Source: Gammaproteobacteria bacterium 45_16_T64 (GTDB lineage Bacteria > Pseudomonadota > Gammaproteobacteria > Pseudomonadales > Ketobacteraceae). Taken from it: a stretch of DNA of 64,000 nt. This document shows positions 27,293 through 36,306 of the stretch, piece by piece; the first letter of the stretch is position 1, and each line of letters starts with the position of its first letter. Location of the stretch: contig MABD01000022.1 in NCBI GenBank assembly GCA_002162955.1, positions 20,516-84,515 of the forward strand, in the 5' to 3' direction. The notes under the pieces are model-generated. The model did not search any database. It was given only the letters and a program-made list of their open reading frames with translations, and was not told the origin of the DNA. Both the position numbers and the translations under genes were made by a program.

Positions 27293-28078
27293 TTATAGAT
27301 TTTGACTCGCGTATTGCAGCATCTGATCCACTGTGGAAATTACTTTTGAATTCATTTCATATGCTCGTTGAGTTTCGATCATATTGACCATCTCTTCCAC
27401 GACATTTACATTTGATCCTTCAATCGCTCCTTGGATAAGCGATCCAAATCCGCCCTGCCCGGCTTCGCCTTGTGTAGCAGCACCACTAGCCGCCGTTTCT
27501 CGAAACAGGTTTCCACCTTGTGACTCTAGACCTGACGGATTAACAAAATCGGCGAGTTGTATGGTACCCACTTCTGTTCGCGTGCCGGTGGATGCATCCA
27601 CCACCCCCACTACACCGTCAGTGCCAATGGTGACCGATTGGGTGCCATCAGGTATCGTAATTGCGGGTTCAACAGTCAGCCCCGTCGATGTCACCAATTG
27701 CCCTGCGTTATTTATCTGAAATTGACCATCCCGGGTATAAGAAATTGAACCATCGGGATTCAGCACCTGAAGAAAACCACGTCCATTAATAGCCACATCT
27801 AAAGGCTGCTCAGTAATCTCAATGCTGCCTTCGGTAAATTGTTTTTGGGTAGCGACAACACGCACACCCGTACCAAGCTGTAATCCAGATGGGAGTTCTG
27901 TATTCTGCGATGATTGACCACCAGGCTGCCGGTCAATCTGATAGAGAAGATCTTGAAATGCAGCCCGGTCTCTTTTAAATCCATTCGTAGACACGTTAGC
28001 CAGATTGTTAGAAATTGTGGTCAATCGTGTATTCTGGGCACTCAAGCCCGATTTACTTACCCATAATGCTGCTTGCAT
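27293..28078 (-). CDS. flgG: Flagellar distal rod protein FlgG
   Basis: 261 aa, the usual FlgG length. ATG at 28078 (MQAALWVSKSGLSAQNTRL) is chosen because GGGAG lies about 7 nt upstream; an earlier frame-open codon at 28096 overlaps that site. C-terminal EEMVNMIETQRAYEMNSKVISTVDQML is the axial-protein signature. Confidence 0.95.
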   Translation of the reverse strand: MQAALWVSKSGLSAQNTRLTTISNNLANVSTNGFKRDRAAFQDLLYQIDRQPGGQSSQNTELPSGLQLGTGVRVVATQKQFTEGSIEITEQPLDVAINGRGFLQVLNPDGSISYTRDGQFQINNAGQLVTSTGLTVEPAITIPDGTQSVTIGTDGVVGVVDASTGTRTEVGTIQLADFVNPSGLESQGGNLFRETAASGAATQGEAGQGGFGSLIQGAIEGSNVNVVEEMVNMIETQRAYEMNSKVISTVDQMLQYASQNL

Positions 28079-28158
28079 TTTATTCTCCCAACTCACTTCT
28101 TAAAATTATGGCTAACGTTAACGAACGCCATTTTTTTATCGTTTCTCTATCTACTTAA

Positions 28159-28902
28159 TTAACTCTGCATGATCCGTGCCGAGGACTCATCATTGCTTTT
28201 TGCATTTTCCATCATTTTCACATTCATCTCGAATAATCGAGATGATGAAATCATATCAGCAAGCTCAGCCACAGGATTTACATTGGAACCTTCCAATACA
28301 CCATTCACTACCTGCACGTTAATATCCGCTTGCAGCGCCGCTGCGTTAGGATCCTTAAGATGAAACAAACCATCCTTACCTTTTTGAAGCGTACTTTTAT
28401 CAGGGTTAACTAACTTCAACCTATCCACTTGAGTCAGCGCCAACGGGTCCTCACCCAACCCTCGAATAGAAATTGTTCCATCTTTACCGATAACCAATTG
28501 TTCATATTCAGGTAAAAAAATTGGCCCGCCATTACCCATAACAGGCAAACCCGTGCCGGTAGTAATGATGCCGTCATTTGATCGTTTTAAATCACCTGCC
28601 CTTGTGTAGGCTTCTTTTCCATCAGGCGTTTGAATCGCAAGCCAACCATCCCCGTTTAACGCCACATCTAAATCGCGCCCGGTTGTTTGAAAGGTGCCCG
28701 CCGTTGTATCTGACCCTGGCCGCTCAACAACCGCATATGCCCGACTTGGCATGCCATCACCAAATACCGACAACGTTCGATACTGACTGTAATCAGACTT
28801 AAAACCTGTCGTTGATGCGTTTGCCAAATTATTGGCTCGAACGGTCATGGACGTTAGCGCTTCTCTTGCACCTGTCATTGCTATATATATCGATTTATCC
28901 AT
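28159..28902 (-). CDS. flgF: Flagellar proximal rod protein FlgF
   Basis: 247 aa. N-terminal IYIAMTGAREALTSMTVRANNLANASTTGFKSD and C-terminal PVAELADMISSSRLFEMNVKMM fit FlgF. First gene of the flgFGHIJ transcription unit, with its own sigma-54 promoter about 80 bp upstream and a terminator separating it from flgE. Confidence 0.94.
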   Translation of the reverse strand: MDKSIYIAMTGAREALTSMTVRANNLANASTTGFKSDYSQYRTLSVFGDGMPSRAYAVVERPGSDTTAGTFQTTGRDLDVALNGDGWLAIQTPDGKEAYTRAGDLKRSNDGIITTGTGLPVMGNGGPIFLPEYEQLVIGKDGTISIRGLGEDPLALTQVDRLKLVNPDKSTLQKGKDGLFHLKDPNAAALQADINVQVVNGVLEGSNVNPVAELADMISSSRLFEMNVKMMENAKSNDESSARIMQS

Positions 28903-28981
28903 TGCGCACCTTTTCGCTTGGCTACTGATTTATATCACGGTATGCCAGAATTCTGACCTATGACTTCGCTATAGATATTAC

Positions 28982-28998
28982 TGCAAAGTCTTTGCCAG
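28982..28998 (-). promoter_or_regulatory. Sigma-54 promoter of flgF
   Basis: On the minus strand TGGCAAAGACTTTGCA: GG and GC separated by exactly 10 nt, as in TGGCAC-N5-TTGC. It lies about 80 bp above the flgF ATG. Confidence 0.7.
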
Positions 28999-29011
28999 TT
29001 TTTCTCAGCCA

Positions 29012-29052
29012 CAAAAAAAAAGCAGCACACCCATTGGTTATGCTGCTTTTTT
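29012..29052 (-). terminator. Rho-independent terminator of flgBCDE
   Basis: AGCAGCA (29021-29027) pairs with TGCTGCT (29041-29047), flanked by A- and T-runs on both sides, so it can work in either direction. It lies 23 bp after the flgE stop and ends the flgBCDE unit. Confidence 0.85.
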
Positions 29053-29074
29053 ACAAACGCTAGAAAACTATCTG

Positions 29075-30433
29075 TTATCGTATTTGTATGATTGCCTGGG
29101 TAATCGCATTGGCAGTTTCAATGGACTTGGCGTTTGCCTGGAAATTACGCTGCGCCGTAATTAACCCAACCAACTCCGCCGTTAAATCCACATTTGATTG
29201 CTCCAACGCGCCAGAGCGAATCAAACCGTAAGTCCCTGTACCTGACTCACCCGGTAATGCTTCACCGGAATCGGTCGTCTGGGTCCACGACGTATTTCCG
29301 TTCTGCGATAATCCTTGGTTATTTGGGAATCGAGCCATTGCTACCTTACCAACAGCGGTCGTTTGCCCATTAGTGTATGTTGCTCTAATCACGCCCGTAT
29401 CACTCACATCCAAACCCGTTAGTCGACCAATCGCAAAACCGTCTTGGGACAACGTATTCACCGTAAAGGATGATGCAAACTGCGTGGTGTTGGTACGATC
29501 ATAATCAAAAGTAATCGCTTGGGTACCGTCTACACCCGCTTGCCATTCCGTCAAGTTCGCGCCAGTGACACCTAATGCGACCGTCGTCATCCCCCCTGCG
29601 GGGAGTATGGGATTAACAACAACTCCGCCCGTAGCAGGGTTAAATAGTCCATTTGCCTCAAACTCGATAACACCCGCCAGCGGTAGCGTCGCATTCGCGG
29701 TCTGGCCAGTATTGTCCCCGCCCGCAATATCGACCGCTTCATTATCAATGTAATGGAAAACATGCCATACGTTACCAGATGCTGCAGTACTATCTTTTAC
29801 ATAATAAACCGTCGCCACGTGACTCTCACCCTGAGAATCGAATACGTTCACCGAGGTAGACGCGTTGTAGGTCGTATTATCACTAGGATCAAACCCCCCG
29901 ACAGGCAATGCTCCGGAATCTGACGGTAAGTTCACCCCCAAACTCACCGATGCGGTCTGTTGAGGTACACCTGCTGACTCAGGGAGTCGCAAGTTCTCCG
30001 TACTACTCAATGACGTTGACTGCACCGTACCGTCATTTGCATTCACCGGAAACACTTGCAGTAATTGTCCCGCGGTATTGACCACATTACCGCTACTATC
30101 AACACCAAAGGCACCGGAGCGGGTATATACTCTCTCTGAACTCCCCTGATTTGGCGCAAGCACAAAGAAACCATCACCACTAATCGCAAGATCTAACGTA
30201 TTGGATGTAAAATCCATATTCCCTTGTGTGAACTGCTGGGTAACAGCCTGCAGTAGCGTACCGTTACCAATTGATGTACTACCACTACCAAATGCGGATG
30301 ACGCATAGATATCACCGAACTCCGCCCGAGACTCTTTAAATCCAGTGGTGGAAACGTTGGCTATATTGTTACTGGTCACCTCAAGTTCTGATTGCGCTGC
30401 GTTAAGTCCACTGAGTGCTGTATTAAATGACAT
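29075..30433 (-). CDS. flgE: Flagellar hook protein FlgE
   Basis: 452 aa. N-terminal SFNTALSGLNAAQSELEVTSNNIANVSTTGFKESRAEFGDIYA and C-terminal GALEQSNVDLTAELVGLITAQRNFQANAKSIETA define the hook protein. The variable middle is of normal length. GGAAGGAG precedes the ATG. Last gene of flgBCDE. Confidence 0.96.
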   Translation of the reverse strand: MSFNTALSGLNAAQSELEVTSNNIANVSTTGFKESRAEFGDIYASSAFGSGSTSIGNGTLLQAVTQQFTQGNMDFTSNTLDLAISGDGFFVLAPNQGSSERVYTRSGAFGVDSSGNVVNTAGQLLQVFPVNANDGTVQSTSLSSTENLRLPESAGVPQQTASVSLGVNLPSDSGALPVGGFDPSDNTTYNASTSVNVFDSQGESHVATVYYVKDSTAASGNVWHVFHYIDNEAVDIAGGDNTGQTANATLPLAGVIEFEANGLFNPATGGVVVNPILPAGGMTTVALGVTGANLTEWQAGVDGTQAITFDYDRTNTTQFASSFTVNTLSQDGFAIGRLTGLDVSDTGVIRATYTNGQTTAVGKVAMARFPNNQGLSQNGNTSWTQTTDSGEALPGESGTGTYGLIRSGALEQSNVDLTAELVGLITAQRNFQANAKSIETANAITQAIIQIR

Positions 30434-30470
30434 CTTCTACTCCTTCCAATTAACAGGTTATCGCTAGTAA

Positions 30471-31151
30471 CTATCGAACCTGCTGAATACTGTTAGAACT
30501 AATTTGTCCCAAACCATTAAGATTTAACAACATGTCGCCATTGGTATTAACAATGCTGACACTGTTTACATTGGCATACATGCTAGTACGTAAATTTTCA
30601 ACATTTTCACCCACCCGGCCAGTAACTTCCATCGTGTAGTTGCCTTCCGGCAATCTATTGCCGTTCTCATCAGAGCCATTCCACGCAAACGAAGTATCAT
30701 CCGACGTCACTGAGTTAAGCTCAATTTGTCTCACAATTTCATTTCTTTCGTTTTTAATATTCACAATTACGTCTGTTGCCGCTACACCATCGGCGTGGAT
30801 AACACCACTAATCGCGTTTGCGCCACCATCCAAATAACCCGTATTTCCACTCACCAAAACGTCTCTTCCTACCAATGCCGTTGCTTGTAATGCTTGATTC
30901 GAGCGATATAAACCATTGAGTTCGTCAATGCCTTTATTAAGATTTCCAATACCTTCGACCGTACTAAACTGTGCCATCTGAGATAGAAATTCTGTACCAT
31001 CCTGAGGCTGCAAAGGATTTTGATTCTCGAGCTGCGCTAACATCAACCGAAGAAACATATCTTGATCGGTTTCTTCCGCTGTATCCTGAACACTATCAAT
31101 GGACATGCCGGCAAATACACCGCTCTGACTGTCGACTCCGCTGATACTCAT
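30471..31151 (-). CDS. flgD: Flagellar hook-capping scaffold FlgD
   Basis: 226 aa. QDMFLRLMLAQLENQNPLQPQDGTEFLSQMAQFSTVEGI is the FlgD signature near residue 30. A FlgD Ig-like/Tudor part follows (FAWNGSDENGNRLPEGNYTMEV). It caps the growing hook and is removed on completion. Confidence 0.95.
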   Translation of the reverse strand: MSISGVDSQSGVFAGMSIDSVQDTAEETDQDMFLRLMLAQLENQNPLQPQDGTEFLSQMAQFSTVEGIGNLNKGIDELNGLYRSNQALQATALVGRDVLVSGNTGYLDGGANAISGVIHADGVAATDVIVNIKNERNEIVRQIELNSVTSDDTSFAWNGSDENGNRLPEGNYTMEVTGRVGENVENLRTSMYANVNSVSIVNTNGDMLLNLNGLGQISSNSIQQVR

Positions 31152-31182
31152 TGCTCTTCTCCTAACCAGTAAAAAAAGGTAA

Positions 31183-31623
31183 TTACTGACCTAGTTGCAG
31201 CGCTCGCTGCATCATGTCTTTTGCTGACTTCATCATGTCGGCATTGGTTTGAAATGATCGCGACGCACTGATCATATTCGTCATCTCTTCTACAACATTG
31301 ACATTCGGGTACGCTACATAACCTTCTTCGTTCGACATCGGGTGGTGTGGTTCGTACCTCAACTGGTATGGCGCATCGCTTTCGACAATTCCCGCAACCT
31401 TTACCCCTGCTCCCGCTCCTAAACCACCGTTAAATGCGAAAGGGTCCTGCTGTAATTCGTTTTGTAGCTGAGTCGCGAACACTGGCTGCCGTGCTCGATA
31501 TGTTTCGTCCATATTGCTACTCACGCTTTCAGCATTCGCAATATTCGAACTGGTTGTGTTCAATCGAACAGTCTGGGCACTCATGCCACTACTTGCGATA
31601 TTAAATACATCCATCAACGACAT
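31183..31623 (-). CDS. flgC: Flagellar proximal rod protein FlgC
   Basis: 146 aa. VFNIASSGMSAQTVRLNTTSSNIANAESVSS at the N-terminus and NVVEEMTNMISASRSFQTNADMMKSAKDMMQRALQLGQ at the C-terminus are typical. It follows flgB by 2 bp. Confidence 0.95.
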   Translation of the reverse strand: MSLMDVFNIASSGMSAQTVRLNTTSSNIANAESVSSNMDETYRARQPVFATQLQNELQQDPFAFNGGLGAGAGVKVAGIVESDAPYQLRYEPHHPMSNEEGYVAYPNVNVVEEMTNMISASRSFQTNADMMKSAKDMMQRALQLGQ

Positions 31624-31625
31624 GA

Positions 31626-32030
31626 CTATTCTCCCCTTATCGCAGTCATTAGCCCGCGAATACGGCCATTAAGAAACGTAAAAGAAGAATTGAAATCCAA
31701 GGTGTTTTTAGTAAATTCAGCACGTTCTTTTTGCAAATCAACGGTATTTCCATCGATAGATGGCTGGTCAGCCATTCGATATTTTAACCCGTTAATAGAA
31801 TCCGCATTCAGCAAACCGTTGACATGCCCACTTTGTGTTGATGTCATCGACATATTCATTCCCGGCTGACCTGACATCGTTTTAAGTACTTCCTTAAAAT
31901 CAATGTCGCGAGCTTGAAACCCAGGAGTATCAGCATTGGCAATATTATTCGCCAAAATATTTGCTCTTTCTGCCCTGAGCGTCAATGCATGCTCATGAAC
32001 ACCAAATGCTTTATCAAAATTAATTGCCAT
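31626..32030 (-). CDS. flgB: Flagellar proximal rod protein FlgB
   Basis: 134 aa. LTLRAERANILANNIANADTPGFQARDIDFKEVL is the diagnostic N-terminal stretch. First gene of flgBCDE, about 85 bp below a sigma-54 promoter. Confidence 0.95.
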   Translation of the reverse strand: MAINFDKAFGVHEHALTLRAERANILANNIANADTPGFQARDIDFKEVLKTMSGQPGMNMSMTSTQSGHVNGLLNADSINGLKYRMADQPSIDGNTVDLQKERAEFTKNTLDFNSSFTFLNGRIRGLMTAIRGE

Positions 32031-32114
32031 AGGATTATCTCGTTGCCGCCTTAGTCATAAGAGGAGGTACCATCCTTGGAAAATTGTCCTTTACCTCATC
32101 CTCACCAATAAGAA

Positions 32115-32131
32115 TGCAACCTATATGCCAA
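32115..32131 (-). promoter_or_regulatory. Sigma-54 promoter of flgB
   Basis: On the minus strand TTGGCATATAGGTTGCA, with GG and GC separated by 10 nt and strong matches to TTGGCAC-N5-TTGCA. This fits class II flagellar control by a FleQ-type activator, as in pseudomonads. Confidence 0.8.
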
Positions 32132-32218
32132 GGTTAGGGAAAGTATCATTATTGGTTGGAAAGCTGCTGTATCAGGCGGGTAGGTTCTTATACAAACGAA
32201 AATAAGGAGGATGCTATT

Positions 32219-32241
32219 ACAAAAGCCGCCAGAAAAGCGGC
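32219..32241 (-). terminator. Terminator of cheV-cheR
   Basis: GCCGC (32225-32229) pairs with GCGGC (32237-32241); on the minus strand the hairpin is followed by TTTTGT. It lies just below the cheR stop. Confidence 0.7.
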
Positions 32242-32298
32242 AGACTTTGAGGCAATGTGGTGGCAAGTTTTTTCCACTGGCTAGAACGCTAACACATA

Positions 32299-33144
32299 CT
32301 ATTTCTTTCGATACACAACACCCGGCGTGTAGTATCTCACTTCAAAAAAGTCGTTAAGGCCTCTCGGTGTTTCAGACCCCCCTAAAAACAGGTACCCCCC
32401 CGGCTTCAGAATCGAGTGGATATTCCGTAAAATTTTATTTTGTAGTTCTGACGAAAAATAGATGAGTACGTTGCGACAGAATATCACGTCAAAACGACCT
32501 AACGTAGAAAAACTCTCTTTCAAGTTAAGTTGCCTAAAATCAACTCTGCTTTGTATTTCCGGTTTTATCTTCCATTGACCTTTTTGATGCTCACTAAAAA
32601 AACGATTCAAACGGTCATTAGACATCCCTCTATTGAGTGCCAGCATCTCATAGACGCCCGCCTTCGCCTGCTCCAATATTTCTGTACAGATATCGGTTGC
32701 GACAATAGACACGTCTCGATAAGCCTTTGATAGATTTCTTTTTTTGAACTCTTCCGCACAGATGGAAATCGTGTATGGCTCCTGCCCAGAAGAACTTGCT
32801 GCACACCATATTGAAATAGGCTGACCCGATTCAGAAAGCTCACCAAGTAATGTATCAGTAAAGAATTCAAACGGATGACGATCCCGAAACCATAGCGTCT
32901 CATTGGTCGTCATCGCATCAATCACTTTTTGCTTTAGCGGGTCCCTACCGATGCGATCCACCTTTTTTACCAATACTGACAGTGTATCAATATCGTGGTC
33001 GCGCATAATTCTACGCAAGCGACTATCGATAAGGTAGTTCTTGTTATCGCCCAATAATATACCGCAACTCTTTTCCAAAAAACTCCGAAAGTCGCGATAC
33101 TCATGTTCGTTGAACTTCGACGCTTGATTAGCTTTGAATACCAT
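32299..33144 (-). CDS. cheR: Chemotaxis protein methyltransferase CheR (flagellar cluster copy)
   Basis: 281 aa, full length. The N-terminal helical domain (YRDFRSFLEKSCGILLGDNKNYLIDSRL) precedes the SAM-binding WCAASSSGQEPYTISI and RFDVIFCRNVLIYFS, the CheR core. It methylates glutamates of chemoreceptors using SAM. Paired with cheV as in Pseudomonas; the order cheV-cheR followed by flgB matches. Confidence 0.93.
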   Translation of the reverse strand: MVFKANQASKFNEHEYRDFRSFLEKSCGILLGDNKNYLIDSRLRRIMRDHDIDTLSVLVKKVDRIGRDPLKQKVIDAMTTNETLWFRDRHPFEFFTDTLLGELSESGQPISIWCAASSSGQEPYTISICAEEFKKRNLSKAYRDVSIVATDICTEILEQAKAGVYEMLALNRGMSNDRLNRFFSEHQKGQWKIKPEIQSRVDFRQLNLKESFSTLGRFDVIFCRNVLIYFSSELQNKILRNIHSILKPGGYLFLGGSETPRGLNDFFEVRYYTPGVVYRKK

Positions 33145-33213
33145 AAGTCACATTCGCCAATACTCTAGTTCACTTTCAACGGCTTCCTACAGTCTAAATC
33201 CTGTAGCACCGAA

Positions 33214-34158
33214 CTACGACTCAACCGTGAGCACGCTATCAATCCTATTTTGTACTAACGTCGCTAATTCATCCGGCTTAAATTTCGCTAAAAAGTCATC
33301 TGCGCCCACTTTTTCAACCATAGCCTGATTAAAGATTCCACTCAGCGAAGTGTGCAATACGATATAGAACCCTGCCATACGTGCATCATCTCGTATTGAC
33401 GCCGTTAGCGTATAACCATCCATCTCTGGCATTTCAATATCTGAAATAAGCAGTGCATAGTGGTCCCTAGGGTTAATACCTTGTTCCGCAAGTTCTTTAA
33501 GATGATCTAACGCTTGCTTTCCGTCATTTACCACGTGTGTCTTAACACCCAGTTTCTCAACGCACCGCTTAATCTGCTTACGCGCAACACTGGAATCATC
33601 AGCAATAAGTACCGATATCTCCTGCTGAGCGGGAGCCTCCACTTTTTCAACCTGAATCACGCCTTCACCGATATTTTCATTCATCGGCGAGACTTCAGCT
33701 AGAATCTTCTCTACATCGATAATTTCCACGATTTTCTTATCAACTTCCGTGACAGCCGTTAGGTAATTATCCTTCCCCGCTCCTCGTGGTGGCGGGTGAA
33801 TATTCTCCCAATTGAGGTTAACAATCCGCTCTACCGATCTAACCAAAAAACCCTGAACCGCCATGTTGTATTCTGAAATGATGATAAAACAGTTATCAAT
33901 ATCATCCAGCGGCTGACTTCCCATCGCCAATGCCATATCCATTACGGAGATCGTACCGCCGCGAATATGTGCAATACCACGAACAATGGGGTTACGCTTA
34001 GGTAACTCCGTCAATTTAGGGCACTGTAATACTTCCCGCACCTTAAATACGTTGATGCCGTACATTTGATTGCCATCTAGCCTGAACAGCAGTAGTTCCA
34101 ACCGGTTCTGCCCCACTAATTGGGTCCGTTGATCGACTGCGTCTAAAACACCGGCCAT
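33214..34158 (-). CDS. cheV: Chemotaxis coupling protein CheV (CheW-receiver)
   Basis: 314 aa. The CheW-like domain (residues ~15-165) has NQMYGINVFKVREVLQCPKLTELPKRNPIVRGIAHIRGGTISVMDM. The receiver domain (~185-305) has the acidic pair in VLIADDSSVARKQI, the phospho-acceptor in LISDIEMPEMDGYTL and the Lys in DDFLAKFKPDEL. It links receptors to CheA and may tune adaptation. Divergent from flgA. Confidence 0.94.
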   Translation of the reverse strand: MAGVLDAVDQRTQLVGQNRLELLLFRLDGNQMYGINVFKVREVLQCPKLTELPKRNPIVRGIAHIRGGTISVMDMALAMGSQPLDDIDNCFIIISEYNMAVQGFLVRSVERIVNLNWENIHPPPRGAGKDNYLTAVTEVDKKIVEIIDVEKILAEVSPMNENIGEGVIQVEKVEAPAQQEISVLIADDSSVARKQIKRCVEKLGVKTHVVNDGKQALDHLKELAEQGINPRDHYALLISDIEMPEMDGYTLTASIRDDARMAGFYIVLHTSLSGIFNQAMVEKVGADDFLAKFKPDELATLVQNRIDSVLTVES

Positions 34159-34179
34159 ATCTTAACTCCATCTACTCGT

Positions 34180-34206
34180 AAATCGGCACAAGCTTTGCTT
34201 AGTTAC
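34180..34206 (-). promoter_or_regulatory. Weak sigma-28-like site upstream of cheV
   Basis: On the minus strand GTAA (34206-34203), 15 nt, GCCGATTT (34187-34180). The -10 matches at 6 of 8, the -35 only at 2 of 4, so this is a tentative promoter. Confidence 0.3.
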
Positions 34207-34321
34207 TTATTGTTTACTGCTTTTATTGGATATACGTCATCAAATTGACTTTTTAATAGCAACTTGATTCGATTCCACAGAAAACTGTCACATACTCTTG
34301 AGCATAGGCGAAAACGCATAA

Positions 34322-35122
34322 ATGAACAGATTCCGTGTAAATTTAATGACCGCTTACTACTGCAAAATAGTGTCGGGCGCGCTTTGCTTACTCTTCCTTA
34401 TGCCTAATGCCTACGCCGAAGAAAATATACTCGCAAGTAAGACAACGGCCGCTAATAACATCATAAATACTGAAAGTAATAAGAAACGCGAAACAGCCAA
34501 GACCCAAATTATCTCCGCGGTCAGTACTTTTGCGAGTAACCTCGCAGGGGCGCAGCGTTTTAGTCGTATCGAAACCGTACTCCCCCAGCTGGACCCGAGA
34601 CTACGGCTGGCACCCTGTACTCTACCGCTTGAGACCCGTAGTACCTCACCCCATAAAAAAATTGGTAAATTCACCCTCAAGGTATCGTGTTTGGACCAAA
34701 AAAATTGGGCTCTACATGTCCCGCTAGAATTGAAAGCCTATGAAAATGTCGTCGTTACAACACAACCAATTTATCGCGGCCAGTTGTTGACGCAACAGAA
34801 CATCATCGAAGAAGAACGTGAAATTACTCGACTCAACCAAGGCTACTTTAATCGCTCTAGTGTGGCATTAGGCGCGATTGCTAAACGCAGTATTCCCAGC
34901 AATAAAGTCATACGCCCTCAATTCGTCCAGCCCGCAATGTTGGTAAATAAAGGGGAAAGGATTGTCATACAAGCGGCAATCCATGGCCTTTCAATCAAAA
35001 CCACAGGGGTTGCCCTCACCGCGGGTGGGTTAGGCGATCTGATACAAGTAAAAAATAGCCGAACCCAGCGAATTGTAGAAGGACGTATATCTGCTCCAGG
35101 GCAGATACGCATCAGTTTGTAG
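34322..35122 (+). CDS. flgA: Flagellar P-ring chaperone FlgA
   Basis: 266 aa with a signal peptide (IVSGALCLLFLMPNAYA). The C-terminal SAF domain has VVTTQPIYRGQLLTQQNIIEEEREITRL and ends IQVKNSRTQRIVEGRISAPGQIRI, the family signature. It is periplasmic and helps FlgI assemble. A second ATG lies at 34346; both precede the signal peptide. First of flgA-flgM-flgN. Confidence 0.92.
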   Translation: MNRFRVNLMTAYYCKIVSGALCLLFLMPNAYAEENILASKTTAANNIINTESNKKRETAKTQIISAVSTFASNLAGAQRFSRIETVLPQLDPRLRLAPCTLPLETRSTSPHKKIGKFTLKVSCLDQKNWALHVPLELKAYENVVVTTQPIYRGQLLTQQNIIEEEREITRLNQGYFNRSSVALGAIAKRSIPSNKVIRPQFVQPAMLVNKGERIVIQAAIHGLSIKTTGVALTAGGLGDLIQVKNSRTQRIVEGRISAPGQIRISL

Positions 35123-35178
35123 GTTTACAATCACTCAGAAAAATTTGTTATTTTTCATGAAAATATTACACTTTATGC

Positions 35179-35205
35179 TAAAGCTTTGGTTCGTGAAGCC
35201 GATAC
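35179..35205 (+). promoter_or_regulatory. Sigma-28 promoter of flgM
   Basis: TAAA (35179-35182), 15 nt, GCCGATAC (35198-35205): 11 of 12 consensus positions. It gives flgM a late-class promoter as in other gammaproteobacteria and lies upstream of the ATG at 35246. Confidence 0.8.
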
Positions 35206-35245
35206 AATTTATGAGTTAAAGCAGCATTTTTTGAGGCAATCAAAA

Positions 35246-35557
35246 ATGAGTTTAGAAATCAATGGTTTACAGACCAATCAAGCGGGTAGCAATAAGGCCA
35301 AAGCCAGTGGCCAAGTTACCAAATCCAGTGGCGAAAGTGGTGACACAACCAAGGCACCGTCTGCAAACGCAGAAGGGACCGTGGTATTGAGCGCCGAAGC
35401 TAAGTCTCTGAGTAAATTGACGGGCGGTGTCAGCACGGAGCCCCCTATCGACCAGGCTAAAATAGACGCAATCAAAGCCGCTATCTATGATGGCTCATTC
35501 AAACTTAATGCTGAGAGTGTTGCCGGCAAGCTCATCGATTCCGACGACCTATTCTAA
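35246..35557 (+). CDS. flgM: Anti-sigma-28 factor FlgM
   Basis: 103 aa. The C-terminal sigma-28-binding part shows IDQAKIDAIKAAIYDGSFKLNAESVAGKLIDSD, the FlgM signature. The first half is disordered, rich in Ser, Gly and Lys. ATG 35246 has TGAGG upstream; the frame is open further upstream, but that stretch overlaps the sigma-28 promoter. FlgM holds FliA inactive until exported through the finished hook, so it should also gate the sigma-28-driven acyl operon. Confidence 0.92.
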   Translation: MSLEINGLQTNQAGSNKAKASGQVTKSSGESGDTTKAPSANAEGTVVLSAEAKSLSKLTGGVSTEPPIDQAKIDAIKAAIYDGSFKLNAESVAGKLIDSDDLF

Positions 35558-35563
35558 AAAAGA

Positions 35564-35601
35564 GTCGGGCAGCGCTTGGTTGCCTCCCCTGTCCGGCTTT
35601 T
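35564..35601 (+). terminator. Terminator or attenuator between flgM and flgN
   Basis: GTCGGGCAG (35564-35572) pairs with CTGTCCGGC (35589-35597), two wobble pairs included, followed by TTTT. Confidence 0.65.
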
Positions 35602-35682
35602 AGTTCTTTGTTTTATCTTCTTCGGCACATTCTTTGCTTTCTTAATTAACAATTGTCAAAAATGTTCATTAAGGGGCTAGTG

Positions 35683-36180
35683 ATGTCTTCAAAAGTAAAT
35701 CCCGCACACGCGCAGAACCTTCTCAAAGTATTGGAAAAGGACCGTAACCTCAGTACTCACCTCGTTTTATTATTGAAAGAGGAAAGAGAATCACTTGAGC
35801 TTCGACAGTTTAAAAGCTACAGCCAAATCCTTGCGAGAAAACAGCGAACGTTGGTAGATCTTGAGTCAACCGATTGCCAGCGCCGTGAGATTATGGTCGG
35901 AATGGGCTTTAGTGGCGATAATGACGGCTTTCTCGCCTTTTTGAAACTCATTCCACATCAGTGGCAAAAAAAATTCTCAGCCCTCTGGGAGCAGCTAACG
36001 GAAAGCCTACAGCAATGTGAGAACCTCAATAAAATCAACGGCAAGATCCTACTTCATTCTCAAATCGCTATCGATCGCTTGATGGGTTTGATGAAAGGTC
36101 AGACACAACAAGCCTGTCTCTATACCAAGTCTGGGCGCGCAGGCCCCACTGAAGCCCAACGAATGCTGGCCACTGCATAA
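35683..36180 (+). CDS. flgN: Flagellar export chaperone FlgN
   Basis: About 165 aa, all helical. LLKEERESLELRQFKSYSQILARKQRTLVDLE is typical of FlgN, the cytoplasmic chaperone for FlgK and FlgL. ATG 35683 lies six bases after AAGGGG; a TTG further upstream is not supported. Position after flgM is standard. Confidence 0.88.
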   Translation: MSSKVNPAHAQNLLKVLEKDRNLSTHLVLLLKEERESLELRQFKSYSQILARKQRTLVDLESTDCQRREIMVGMGFSGDNDGFLAFLKLIPHQWQKKFSALWEQLTESLQQCENLNKINGKILLHSQIAIDRLMGLMKGQTQQACLYTKSGRAGPTEAQRMLATA

Positions 36181-36185
36181 CCCCT

Positions 36186-36210
36186 CCCTTGGGGTCGTCA
36201 TGCCCAAGGG
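36186..36210 (+). terminator. Hairpin after flgN
   Basis: CCCTTGGG (36186-36193) pairs with CCCAAGGG (36203-36210). The 3' flank is not U-rich, so termination is uncertain. Confidence 0.4.
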
Positions 36211-36306
36211 GCTTGCCTAGCGGCAAACTTCTGCCGATATTTTGCTACACTGTTTAACGATAACTCAAAATAATTAACTGATTTAAACCAATCAAAGACT
36301 AATTGC

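Noticed and set aside
32262..32280. TTGCCACCACATTGC on the minus strand as a second sigma-54 site
   Set aside because: It lacks the invariant GG of the -24 element; the site at 32115-32131 is much better.
36233..36240. GCCGATAT upstream of ycgR resembling a sigma-28 -10
   Set aside because: No TAAA-like -35 at a 14-16 nt spacing.
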